A stretch of 57,315 nt of DNA, taken from the NCBI RefSeq assembly GCF_934371575.1, contig NZ_CAKRNY010000020.1, positions 1 to 57,315 of the forward strand. The letters run 5' to 3'. This DNA comes from an uncultured Blautia sp. GTDB taxonomy: Bacteria > Bacillota > Clostridia > Lachnospirales > Lachnospiraceae. The translations under genes and the position numbers were made by a program. Of the stretch, positions 7,892 to 16,342 are shown one piece after another (the first letter of the stretch is position 1; the number at the start of each line of letters is the position of its first letter). A model generated the notes under the pieces. The model made no database searches, was not told where the DNA came from, and was given only the letters and a program-made list of their open reading frames with translations.

Positions 7892-9697
7892 ATGGCGAAT
7901 ACCATAGGTGATCTGTATGCCAAATATACCAGCCAGGTAGGAGAGACTCTGGAAGAGGACCGGTATTTTCAATATTTGTTTGAAATGGTTCAGGCCGGAG
8001 ATAATACCTTACAGCAGAAGAACCGGATTCTTCATAAAGTTGTAGATGAGCAGTGGCTTACAGTTGTGGAACAAGGAATTGAGTCTATTTTTAACATTGT
8101 AGATAAGCCAAGAAGATTTATTGCTACAGCAGAGGAAGTTGTGCCGGTAGCCCTTGCAAAAAAAATAACAGCGGATAGTGTACGGCATCTCAGTCAGAAT
8201 ACGCAGTTTATTGCGTCAGATGAACATGGTGATATTCAGCCCACACATATTCTTAATGTTACAACAGAAGAAAGTTATGATTTATATGAGAATCGTTTTG
8301 TATATCATCTGATCCAGCGCCTGTTTGCTTTTGTTGATAAACGTACAGATGTAATCTTCTGGTCAACAGGAGATGAAACATGCAATACTATGAGCATGGA
8401 GAGCAAGATAGACGATGCGTATGAGGAAATCTCTTACAAAATAGAGATGACCATTAAAAACCGCCAGAGCTTTGTTGAAAATGACAGCGACAATATGGAT
8501 GTATTCAAAAGGATCGACCGTGTGCGCAGGATGGCGAGGACTTTAAGAACCAGTCCGTTTTGTGATATTATGAATGGCTGTTCTAAGGTACATAGTCCGA
8601 TCCAGCGCACAAACCTTATGATGAAGGATCCTGATTATCGTACCTGTTATAAGCTTTGGCAGTTTATTGAGAGTTATGATGAAGTGGGATACACCATTGA
8701 GGAACAGGATTCCGCTCTGGAATTTGATGAAGAGTATCTGCTCCAGATGTATACAAATTTAATTACGAATTATACTGTATTCAAAAGTCTTCTTGAGTCA
8801 GATCCGAGAAAGATGTCAGAAATAGCCACCAAGCATCCAGAGCCGGTGAAGCCGAAATTCATTAAGGAAATTAAAGAGGAAATTGTAGATGATTACAATA
8901 TTCCGGATGTAGAAGTACGCAAAGTCATTATCGAGGAAGTGACCCAGGCTCAGTTGGATGCAGAAGCAGCATTGGAGCAGGAGAAAGCCCATTCCAGGGA
9001 TCTGGAGGATGAAAAATCCCAGCTGGAGGATTCTCTGAATGATCTTCAATGGCAGATGCAGTCTCTTATGGATCAGCTGGATGCATTGGAAGATGAGAAA
9101 TCCCAGCTGGAGGCTCAGAAAACTACTCTTGAGATTCAGCTGGAAGATAGTATGGAGAATCTGAAAGAATCCCAGTCTGCTCGGGAAGAAATTCGCAGAG
9201 CATTGAAAGAGGCAGAGGAGAGGGAAATTGAAGCCGAAGCCAGGATTGCCAGCGAGAAAAAGCGTGTGGAGCGGTTGGAAAAGAATGAACAGCTGGCACG
9301 TGTGGAGGCTGACCGGTTAGTAAGTGCAGCCAGAGCAGAGGCGGAAGAAAAAGTCCGTCAGGCCAAAAGCCAGGCTGCGAAGGAACTGGCCGCAGCCAGA
9401 AATAAAGCCCGGACAGATATTTCTGATACTCAGAAGAAAGCAGATCAGGCGGTACGGGCAGCGCAGCAGGATGCAAAAAATAAAGTAGATTCAGCACAGA
9501 AGAAAGCGCAGAGAGATGTGGAGAGGATTAAGAAGCAGTCTCAGGAATCTCTTGATGAAGTGAAGAAACAGCTTGACGCAGCATTAAGTGAGAAGGATAA
9601 GGCTCTTGCAAAGATGCAGTCAAATACGTTGTCCCATTATATTGTAAATGCACTGCAGGAGCGCCGTGACCGTAAAGCTAAAGAGGATGACAAGTAA
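7892..9697 (+). CDS. DUF2357 (McrC N-terminal-like) protein with long coiled coil
   Basis: A 601-residue soluble protein. Residues about 1-330 contain the block ESYDLYENRFVYHLIQRL (127-144), which resembles the DUF2357/McrC region that partners McrB-type ATPases. From about 340 to 585 it is an almost continuous Glu/Lys/Gln/Ala-rich coiled coil with repeated LEDEKSQLE units. No PD-(D/E)XK nuclease motif of McrC is visible, so this is not a restriction enzyme. AAGGAGAA at 7879-7886 supports the ATG. The immediately upstream McrB-like ATPase is the likely partner; the coiled coil may reach the charged tails of the two neighbouring peptidases. Family assignment is by motif recall, function by context. 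Confidence 0.68.
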   Translation: MANTIGDLYAKYTSQVGETLEEDRYFQYLFEMVQAGDNTLQQKNRILHKVVDEQWLTVVEQGIESIFNIVDKPRRFIATAEEVVPVALAKKITADSVRHLSQNTQFIASDEHGDIQPTHILNVTTEESYDLYENRFVYHLIQRLFAFVDKRTDVIFWSTGDETCNTMSMESKIDDAYEEISYKIEMTIKNRQSFVENDSDNMDVFKRIDRVRRMARTLRTSPFCDIMNGCSKVHSPIQRTNLMMKDPDYRTCYKLWQFIESYDEVGYTIEEQDSALEFDEEYLLQMYTNLITNYTVFKSLLESDPRKMSEIATKHPEPVKPKFIKEIKEEIVDDYNIPDVEVRKVIIEEVTQAQLDAEAALEQEKAHSRDLEDEKSQLEDSLNDLQWQMQSLMDQLDALEDEKSQLEAQKTTLEIQLEDSMENLKESQSAREEIRRALKEAEEREIEAEARIASEKKRVERLEKNEQLARVEADRLVSAARAEAEEKVRQAKSQAAKELAAARNKARTDISDTQKKADQAVRAAQQDAKNKVDSAQKKAQRDVERIKKQSQESLDEVKKQLDAALSEKDKALAKMQSNTLSHYIVNALQERRDRKAKEDDK

Positions 9698-9700
9698 TAG

Positions 9701-10366
9701 ATGATCAAAAAATTAGTATATGGTATTATCAATACAATTTCAGTTTTAATCATTGCAGCAGCTGTTTTTGTGCTGATTGTGGTTTTGCTGACGAAGCCGG
9801 GGAAAGCGCCAAGTATAGTTGGTTTTACCTTATTTAGGATCACCACAGGGAGTATGGCTCCTACTTATGATATAGACAGCATGATTGTTGTGAAAGAGAC
9901 GGATCCGTCTGAGATTCAGGAAGGTGATGTGATTTCCTTCTACTCTTCAGATCCGGCTTTGGATGGAGCTGTTAATACACACCGTGTGGTGGAAATTGAG
10001 CAAGATGAAGACCAGTATATTTATACAACCAAGGGAGACGGAAATAATGTTGCAGATCCATATAAAGTCAAATCAGAATATCTTATTGGCAAAGTGATCT
10101 GGTCATCTGTGCTTTTGGGAAAGATTTCCAGACTGGCTTCAAATCCTCTTATTTTTATTCCTGTTATCCTGGTGCCGCTAGCTGTCATTCTGCTGACAAA
10201 TTTTGTACAGACCATATCCCTTGCGCGAAAAATTGCAAAGGAAGAGGAAGAGACTGCAATCAGAGAGGCTCTTAAGCAGCTGAGAGAAAAAAATGCTCAG
10301 GAAAACAGAGAAAAAGATGAGAAACGAGATGAGAGATCTGGAAATAAATCAGATTATGACAAGTAG
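9701..10366 (+). CDS. Second SipW-type (Ser-His) signal peptidase I
   Basis: Of 221 residues, a membrane segment (about 9-30) is followed by TGSMAPTYDIDSM (Ser51), then NTHRV with His94 in place of the bacterial Lys, and KGDGNNVADP (about 111-120). A second membrane span (about 150-172) leads into a charged coiled-coil-like tail (175-221), as in the first peptidase. The gene starts three bases after the DUF2357 stop, implying translational coupling. Two peptidases of the same class flanking one ATPase/DUF2357 pair suggests either different substrates or different assembly partners. Confidence 0.87.
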   Translation: MIKKLVYGIINTISVLIIAAAVFVLIVVLLTKPGKAPSIVGFTLFRITTGSMAPTYDIDSMIVVKETDPSEIQEGDVISFYSSDPALDGAVNTHRVVEIEQDEDQYIYTTKGDGNNVADPYKVKSEYLIGKVIWSSVLLGKISRLASNPLIFIPVILVPLAVILLTNFVQTISLARKIAKEEEETAIREALKQLREKNAQENREKDEKRDERSGNKSDYDK

Positions 10367-10382
10367 TAAGGAGGAGCAGTTT

Positions 10383-11402
10383 TTGAAATCCGCGAATATA
10401 GAGATTGACTCATTAGACATTTTACAGGAGCTTTTTGGAATCAACGATAAGCTGATCCGGGTGATCGAGAATCGCCTTGGTGTATCCATTACCCAGAGGA
10501 ATTCCTGCATTACTGTAAGTGGGACAAATGACGGAAGGATACATTCAGCAGTGAATATTATTAAAGCCATGCAGGAGGCTCTTGGAAAACAGCAGCAGCT
10601 TTCCGTGGATATGATCCATCGTTTTCTGGATGAGACAGAGGAAGAGGATGACAGCGAAGATGGTATTGCAGACAGCACCCGCAAGGTGCTTGGTGATGCA
10701 GTGACTTTGAATTATAAGAATATTCCTATTCGAACTAAGACAATCGGGCAGAAAAATTATATCACTGCTTTGAAGAACAATACAGTTACTATCTGTATCG
10801 GACCTGCCGGTACAGGTAAAACATACCTGGCAGTTGCTTATGCCGCAGAGCTGTACCGGAATGATGAAATCGAGAGAATCATACTCAGCCGTCCGGCCAT
10901 TGAGGCGGGCGAGAAGCTTGGTTTCCTCCCGGGAGATTTACAGGAGAAGGTTGATCCCTATCTGAAGCCCCTTTACGATGCATTAAATGACGTATTCGGA
11001 CCGGATCAGGCGGCGAAGCTAAGAGAACGGGGAATCATTGAGGTTGCACCTCTTGCATATATGCGAGGCCGTACGCTGAATAACAGTATGATCATCATTG
11101 ATGAGAGCCAGAATGCCACACTTCCTATTCTGAAGATGGCACTTACCCGTATCGGTGCCGGTTCCAAAATGATCCTGACAGGAGATGTGACGCAGATTGA
11201 CCTTTCCAAAGAGACCGATTCCGGACTTCAGAAGTGCGCTTCTATTTTGAAAAATGTGGATGATATTGCCACCATTTCACTGACGAACCGTGATGTTGTC
11301 CGCTGTAAGATTGTTAAAGATATTGTCAAGGCATTTGAGAAAGAAGAGGCAAAGGCACTGGAAAAAACACAGAAGCGTACTGCCCGCAGGACAAGCCGTT
11401 AA
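10383..11402 (+). CDS. phoH: PhoH-like P-loop ATPase
   Basis: The frame opens at 10293, but TTG 10383 (MKSANIEIDSLD) has the perfect ribosome site AAGGAGGAG at 10368-10376 and avoids overlap with the preceding gene; ATG 10356 is the alternative. The 339-residue product has a KH-like N-terminal part, then GPAGTGKT (Walker A), the family block SRPAIEAGEKLGFLPGD, LNNSMIIIDESQNAT (Walker B) and ILTGDVTQID. PhoH proteins are cytosolic RNA-linked ATPases commonly next to ybeY, as here. It is probably co-transcribed with the upstream peptidase, which is a chance operon joining rather than proof of shared function. Confidence 0.93.
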   Translation: MKSANIEIDSLDILQELFGINDKLIRVIENRLGVSITQRNSCITVSGTNDGRIHSAVNIIKAMQEALGKQQQLSVDMIHRFLDETEEEDDSEDGIADSTRKVLGDAVTLNYKNIPIRTKTIGQKNYITALKNNTVTICIGPAGTGKTYLAVAYAAELYRNDEIERIILSRPAIEAGEKLGFLPGDLQEKVDPYLKPLYDALNDVFGPDQAAKLRERGIIEVAPLAYMRGRTLNNSMIIIDESQNATLPILKMALTRIGAGSKMILTGDVTQIDLSKETDSGLQKCASILKNVDDIATISLTNRDVVRCKIVKDIVKAFEKEEAKALEKTQKRTARRTSR

Positions 11403-11550
11403 TGCAGAACGAAAGAATCTGATAATTTAAGCTGAAACTCAGGAAACGGAAAGTGAATTTTACAGAATAATTTAAATAAAATAGTAAATTAAATATATGC
11501 TGTTGCCTATGAGAAAGCCACAGGCTGATGTCATACAGGAGGAATAAGTT

Positions 11551-12048
11551 TTGGTAACAATAGAATATGAATGCGAGACCGATTTTGACCTGGGACTTGA
11601 CTGTCCGTCTCTTGCAAAACTAGTTGCAGAGAAGGTACTGGACATGGAGGAGTGTCCATGGGATGCACAGGTGAACCTGGTTCTCACAGATAATGAAGAG
11701 ATTAAAAGGGTAAATACAGAGTTCCGTGGCATTGAGAGAGCTACTGATGTTCTTTCTTTTCCAATGCTGCCATTTGAGACACCGGCAGATTATTCTGTGG
11801 CTGAGGATGATGAGTCCTGCTTTGATCTTGACAGTGGAGAATTGCTGCTTGGAGATATTATGATTTCCGCAGAGCGTGCTGCTGCCCAGGCAGAAGAGTA
11901 TGGACACAGTGTAAAGAGGGAGTTTTGCTTCCTGGTTGCACATAGTATGCTTCACCTTCTGGGATACGATCACATGACTCCGGAGGAAGCAGCAGATATG
12001 GAAGCACGCCAGTCGAAGGCACTGGACGAGCTTGGAATTACCCGTTGA
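11551..12048 (+). CDS. ybeY: Endoribonuclease YbeY (rRNA maturation factor)
   Basis: A 165-residue protein starting at TTG 11551 behind AGGAGGAA (11537-11544). The metal-binding signature HSMLHLLGYDHM matches the UPF0054 HxxxHxxGYxH motif, and FRGIERATDVLSFPM is the conserved block before it. YbeY is a zinc-dependent single-strand RNase used in 16S rRNA 3-prime maturation and ribosome quality control. The product is a little longer than the usual 150 residues because of an acidic insertion (about residues 75-90). It follows phoH, the common neighbour. Confidence 0.95.
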   Translation: MVTIEYECETDFDLGLDCPSLAKLVAEKVLDMEECPWDAQVNLVLTDNEEIKRVNTEFRGIERATDVLSFPMLPFETPADYSVAEDDESCFDLDSGELLLGDIMISAERAAAQAEEYGHSVKREFCFLVAHSMLHLLGYDHMTPEEAADMEARQSKALDELGITR

Positions 12049-12118
12049 TCTATGCTATTCATTATATATGATACCGGGGCGAAAGGTCTTATTATATAAA
12101 GCATAAGGAGGAAATGAC

Positions 12119-13135
12119 ATGAAGAGAAAATTATGTAAGCTTCTTACAGGTATTCTGCTTTCCTGCACACTTGCAGGATCAGCTGTAGTGGTACAGGCAG
12201 AAGAGAATCAGGGTGCTGTAGTCACCAGCTACCTCACCGGAGAGAACGTATCAGAAGCCATTGGAAGAAGAAGGCCTGTGGCAGTTATGCTGGGAAATGA
12301 CTCTGTCGGTGCGCCTCAGAGCGGAACTGAGAATGCAGGAGTTATTTATGAAGCTCCTGTAGAGGGGAGCATTACCCGATTGATGGCGATTATTGAAGAT
12401 TACGATAATATTCCCAGAATCGGCTCCGTAAGAAGCTGTCGTGATTATTTCCTGTTTTATGCAAATGAGTACGACGCGATCTATTCCCATTATGGACAGG
12501 CTGTGTATGCACTTCAGTATTTGGATCAGCATCTGATTGACAATCTGAATGGTCTTACCCTTGGGAATGCTTATTACCGTACTACAGACCGTGTAGCACC
12601 TCATAATGCCTACACTGACTTTTCCCATCTTCAGGCAGGAATTCAGAGTCAGGGCTACAGTCAGGATTATAAAGAAGACTATAACGGACATTTCCAGTTT
12701 GCACCGGAGGGGACAGAGACAACTCTGGATGACGGTGTTTCAGCAAATGTTGTGAAGCTGGATAATTACGCTCACAATCATCCATGGTTTGAGTACAATG
12801 CAGAAACAAAGGAATACAGCCGTTTTCAGTTTAATGCACCTCATATTGACCAGAATACAGGCAATCAGCTGACCTGCGAGAACATTATTTTACAGTATTC
12901 GGATTATGTACCTTATGATCCAAATGGTTATCTGAATATAGATACCCAGTCCGGTGGTAAAGGAAAATACATTACCAGAGGCAAGGCAATTGATATTCAA
13001 TGGACAAAGGATTCTCAGTGGGGCATTACCCATTATTACAACAGTGCCAGCGGTGAAGAGATTCAGTTGAATCCGGGAAAGACCTGGGTAGAAATCGTTC
13101 TGAATGATACTGTGGATTCTGTATCTATACAGTGA
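12119..13135 (+). CDS. Secreted DUF3048 (YerB-like) protein
   Basis: A 338-residue protein with a signal peptide (MKRKLCKLL, hydrophobic core, cleavage near VQAEE). The segments RRPVAVMLGN, PVEGSITRLMAI and PRIGSVRSCRDYF, plus the AHNHPWF region, match the DUF3048 family typified by Bacillus YerB. The biochemical role of the family is unknown; it acts outside the membrane. The LLSC sequence in the signal could be a weak lipobox, but the downstream AQAEE site is more typical of signal peptidase I. The ribosome site AAGGAGGAAA lies just upstream and a terminator follows. Confidence 0.9.
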   Translation: MKRKLCKLLTGILLSCTLAGSAVVVQAEENQGAVVTSYLTGENVSEAIGRRRPVAVMLGNDSVGAPQSGTENAGVIYEAPVEGSITRLMAIIEDYDNIPRIGSVRSCRDYFLFYANEYDAIYSHYGQAVYALQYLDQHLIDNLNGLTLGNAYYRTTDRVAPHNAYTDFSHLQAGIQSQGYSQDYKEDYNGHFQFAPEGTETTLDDGVSANVVKLDNYAHNHPWFEYNAETKEYSRFQFNAPHIDQNTGNQLTCENIILQYSDYVPYDPNGYLNIDTQSGGKGKYITRGKAIDIQWTKDSQWGITHYYNSASGEEIQLNPGKTWVEIVLNDTVDSVSIQ

Positions 13136-13152
13136 GATCAGATAAAACGTTT

Positions 13153-13192
13153 AAAAAGGGGAACACCAAAAGATTAGGTGTTCTCTTTTTTT
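13153..13192 (+). terminator. Intrinsic terminator after the DUF3048 gene
   Basis: GGGAACACC (13158-13166) pairs with GGTGTTCTC (13177-13185), extended by an A run upstream and a T run downstream. It isolates the preceding gene from proB. Confidence 0.85.
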
Positions 13193-13301
13193 GAGACGAA
13201 ATTATTCGCAAATTATGAAATTTTATTGAAATCATTCAGTGTTTTTTCGGAAACCATGGACGAATAGAAAAAAATGATGTAAGATAAGTAACTGAAATAT
13301 A

Positions 13302-14180
13302 ATGACGGAGTTGACAGACAAAATGAATTATCGGGAAAGACTGAAAGATAAAAAACGAATTGTAATCAAAATTGGAAGTTCTTCTCTTACCCATGCTGAG
13401 ACTGGTAAGCTGAATCTTCGGAAGCTTGAAATTCTGGTAAGAGAACTTGGAGATCTTCGAAATCAGGGGAAGGACGTTGTTCTTGTATCCTCAGGTGCTA
13501 TTGCAGTAGGAGCTGCGGCTCTTGGCTTTAAAGATAAGCCACAGCTGCCGCGCCAGAAACAGGCCTGCGCAGCAGTTGGACAGGCCAGACTGATGATGAT
13601 CTATCAGAAGCTGTTTGGAGAATACAATCAGATGGCAGGCCAGATTCTTATGACCAAAAATACCATGGTAAATAATGCAAATCGTAAGAATGCTGAGAAT
13701 ACCTTTAATGAACTTCTGTCTATGGGCGTAATTCCCATTGTAAATGAAAATGACTCTATTTCCACTTATGAATTACAGTCATTGGAGAAATTTGGAGACA
13801 ATGATACCCTTTCCGCAGTAGTAGCGGCGCTGATTGGAGCAGATCTTCTGATCCTTATGTCCGACATTGACGGACTTTTTACAGATGATCCCAATACTAA
13901 TCCGGATGCGCGTTTTATTGACACTGTGGAAACACTGGACAAGTCACTTCTTGATATGGGAAAGGGTTCCACAGGAAGTAAGGTTGGTACAGGAGGTATG
14001 GCTACCAAGCTTACTGCAGCCAGAATAGCAACTGCTGCAGGCTCAGATATGGTGATTGCCAATGGCTGTGATTTTCACAATATTCACCGCATTATAGAAG
14101 GAGATTCCTGTGGTACCTTATTTGTGGGAAAAAAAGAAGGAGAATTTTTCCTGATCGATTACATAGAGAAATTGTTATAA
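13302..14180 (+). CDS. proB: Glutamate 5-kinase
   Basis: A 292-residue amino-acid-kinase-fold enzyme that phosphorylates glutamate at the gamma carboxyl, the first step of proline synthesis. Conserved blocks are IVIKIGSSSLT, VVLVSSGAIAVG, PIVNENDSIS, FGDNDTLSAVVA, LMSDIDGLFTDDP and GTGGMATKL. There is no C-terminal PUA domain, as in the short form found in many Firmicutes. ATG 13302 gives MTELTDKMNY; ATG 13323 with GGAG at 13307-13310 is an equally possible start. It heads a group with DUF896, 5-FCL and proA. Confidence 0.95.
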   Translation: MTELTDKMNYRERLKDKKRIVIKIGSSSLTHAETGKLNLRKLEILVRELGDLRNQGKDVVLVSSGAIAVGAAALGFKDKPQLPRQKQACAAVGQARLMMIYQKLFGEYNQMAGQILMTKNTMVNNANRKNAENTFNELLSMGVIPIVNENDSISTYELQSLEKFGDNDTLSAVVAALIGADLLILMSDIDGLFTDDPNTNPDARFIDTVETLDKSLLDMGKGSTGSKVGTGGMATKLTAARIATAAGSDMVIANGCDFHNIHRIIEGDSCGTLFVGKKEGEFFLIDYIEKLL

Positions 14181-14219
14181 GTTTATATTACACAGAATAT
14201 TTGCAAAAGGAGTAGTATT

Positions 14220-14441
14220 ATGGAAAGCACAAAAATTGATCGTATCAATACCCTCCACCACAAAGAACAGAGTGTGGGACTTACCGAAGAAGAGAAGAAA
14301 GAGCAGGCACAGCTTCGCAAGGAATACATTGCTTCTATCAAGATGAATCTCAGAAATCAGCTTGATAATATTGACGTGAAAGAGGCTGATGGAACTATTG
14401 TGAATCTTGGAGAAAAATATGGAAGAAAAAAGACTCATTAG
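14220..14441 (+). CDS. DUF896 (YnzC-like) small protein
   Basis: A 73-residue cytosolic protein. It begins IDRINTLHHKEQSVGLTEEE and ends EKYGRKK, the typical DUF896 composition of a short helical hairpin with a charged tail. The ribosome site AAAAGGAG is at 14205-14212. Bacillus YnzC is linked by reports to the SOS region, but no function is settled. Here it sits inside the proline gene group, and its 3-prime end overlaps the 5-FCL gene by 23 bases, so the two are coupled. Confidence 0.9.
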   Translation: MESTKIDRINTLHHKEQSVGLTEEEKKEQAQLRKEYIASIKMNLRNQLDNIDVKEADGTIVNLGEKYGRKKTH

Positions 14442-14982
14442 AAAGCAGATATTTGCAGCCCGTAAGCAGTGCAGCGATGAGCAGATAGAGACCTGGAGCT
14501 GTCAGATTACGGAGCGTCTTAAGAGACTTCCTGAATTTTCCAGCGCTAAGCGAATTCTGGCATATGCAGATTACAATCACGAGGTAATCACATCCTATAT
14601 AATTGAGGAAGCCTGGAAAGCGGGGAAAGAAGTTGCAGTTCCGAAGGTAGTTGGCAAAGACATGATTTTTCACCGGCTCACTGATTTTGCACAGTTAGAA
14701 CCAGGATATTTTGGAATTCCGGAGCCCACAGGAGGCGAAGTCGTTGAGTGGGAGGATGCACTTATGATCATGCCTGGTGTAGCCTTTGATAATGCTAATA
14801 ACAGAGTTGGTTATGGCGGAGGCTTTTATGATCGTTTTCTTGAGAAGCATCCTGGTATCTTAAGGGTTGCCGTGGCTTTTGATTTTCAGGTGTTAGAACA
14901 GGTTCCAACAGAACCGACGGACATTTGTCCTCAGATTATTGTGACCCAAAGTAAAATTTATCATCAGAAGGAGGACGTGTAA
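14419..14982 (+). CDS. 5-formyltetrahydrofolate cyclo-ligase
   Basis: The frame opens at TTG 14407, but ATG 14419 has GGAG at 14409-14412 with proper spacing and is preferred, giving 187 residues (MEEKRLIRKQIF). The ligase signature GYGGGFYDRFL, the N-terminal RKQIFAARKQ and the MIMPGVAFD stretch identify the family. It converts 5-formyl-THF to 5,10-methenyl-THF using ATP (EC 6.3.3.2). It overlaps DUF896 and ends exactly before proA, so it is part of a tight operon between proB and proA, a placement seen in clostridial genomes but without an obvious pathway link. Confidence 0.93.
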   Translation: MEEKRLIRKQIFAARKQCSDEQIETWSCQITERLKRLPEFSSAKRILAYADYNHEVITSYIIEEAWKAGKEVAVPKVVGKDMIFHRLTDFAQLEPGYFGIPEPTGGEVVEWEDALMIMPGVAFDNANNRVGYGGGFYDRFLEKHPGILRVAVAFDFQVLEQVPTEPTDICPQIIVTQSKIYHQKEDV

Positions 14983-16233
14983 ATGAATGAAATGCTGGAA
15001 ACTCTTGGAAGAAATGCCAAGGATGCTGAGGTGGTACTTCGTAATCTGGACACAGCCCAAAAGAATCAGGCACTTGCAGCAGTTGCAGACAGTCTTGTCG
15101 CCAATTCAGAGAAACTTCTTGCAGCCAATGTCATCGATGTGAAAAATGGCAGAGAAAATCAGATGCCAGAGGGTCTGGTTGATCGTCTGATGCTGACGAA
15201 GGACAGAATTGAAGGAATGGCAGAAGGACTTCGCCAGGTTGCAGCGCTGGAAGACCCTGTAGGTGAAGTGATCGGAATGAAGAAACGTCCTAATGGACTT
15301 CTGATCGGACAGAAGAGGGTGCCGCTTGGTGTAATCGGAATTATCTACGAGGCACGACCTAATGTTACAGCTGACGCCTTTGCGCTGTGCTTTAAGACTG
15401 GTAATGCGGTTATTTTAAAAGGAGGCAGTGATGCCATTCACTCTAATGAGGCCATTGTAGACTGCATTCGCAAAACTTTGGAAGAAAATGGAATTACAAA
15501 GGATGCCATTCAGCTGATTGCAGATACCTCCAGGGAAACCGCAGGAGAGTTCATGAAAATGAATGAGTATGTGGATGTATTGATCCCAAGAGGTGGACGT
15601 GGGCTTATCAAGGCAGTTGTGAATAACAGTACCATTCCCGTAATTGAGACCGGTACCGGAAATTGTCACATTTACGTGGATGAGAGTGCTGATCTTCAGA
15701 TGGCAGCAGATATTGTGATGAATGCCAAGACACAGAGAGTGGGTGTCTGCAATGCCTGTGAATCCCTTCTGGTTCATGAAAAAGTGAAGGATGCATTCCT
15801 TCCGGTTCTTGCAGAGCGTCTGCGCACCAAAAATGTGGAAATACGTGCAGATGAGGAAGCGAAGGCTCTGATTCCGGGTGCTGTGTCTGCATCTGAAGAG
15901 GATTGGGGAACAGAATATCTGGATTATATTTTATCAGTTAAGGTAGTTGGTTCCGTAGATGAGGCAATCAGTCATATTAACCGGTATAATACAGGTCATT
16001 CAGAAGCAATTATTACAAATGATTACACCAATGCCCAGAAATTCCTGGATGAAGTAGATGCGGCAGCAGTATATGTAAATGCATCTACCCGTTTTACCGA
16101 CGGTTTTGAATTTGGCTTTGGAGCTGAAATCGGAATCAGTACACAGAAGCTTCATGCAAGAGGACCAATGGGACTTCTGGCACTTACTTCCACAAAATAT
16201 ATCATATATGGAAGTGGTCAGATTCGCTCATAG
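14983..16233 (+). CDS. proA: Gamma-glutamyl phosphate reductase
   Basis: A 416-residue NADPH-dependent enzyme of the aldehyde-dehydrogenase fold (EC 1.2.1.41), second step of proline synthesis. The catalytic cysteine lies in [30 protein letters not shown] and [12 protein letters not shown] are family blocks. AGGAGG directly precedes the ATG at the end of the 5-FCL gene. Length is normal for the family. With proB it completes the glutamate-to-semialdehyde conversion; proC is not in the window. Confidence 0.97.
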   Translation: MNEMLETLGRNAKDAEVVLRNLDTAQKNQALAAVADSLVANSEKLLAANVIDVKNGRENQMPEGLVDRLMLTKDRIEGMAEGLRQVAALEDPVGEVIGMKKRPNGLLIGQKRVPLGVIGIIYEARPNVTADAFALCFKTGNAVILKGGSDAIHSNEAIVDCIRKTLEENGITKDAIQLIADTSRETAGEFMKMNEYVDVLIPRGGRGLIKAVVNNSTIPVIETGTGNCHIYVDESADLQMAADIVMNAKTQRVGVCNACESLLVHEKVKDAFLPVLAERLRTKNVEIRADEEAKALIPGAVSASEEDWGTEYLDYILSVKVVGSVDEAISHINRYNTGHSEAIITNDYTNAQKFLDEVDAAAVYVNASTRFTDGFEFGFGAEIGISTQKLHARGPMGLLALTSTKYIIYGSGQIRS

Positions 16234-16235
16234 AT

Positions 16236-16295
16236 TTGATTTTTGAAATAAAATATGCTATACTGGACAAGATGTTGATGTTACTGTAGTAACAT
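16236..16295 (+). promoter_or_regulatory. Extended -10 promoter and leader hairpin of the surface protein
   Basis: TTGATT (16236-16241), 17 bp, TATACT (16259-16264) with TGC just before the -10. In the roughly 70-base leader ATGTTAC (16278-16284) and GTAACAT (16289-16295) form a small perfect hairpin that may stabilise the 5-prime end. Confidence 0.6.
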
Positions 16296-16342
16296 GTTTA
16301 TACTTAATACGGGGGACTCATATATAAGGAGGACTTTTTAAA

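Noticed and set aside
7892..9697. Type IV restriction (McrBC) defence system
   Set aside because: No nuclease motif, ATPase is membrane anchored, and the context is secretion rather than defence.
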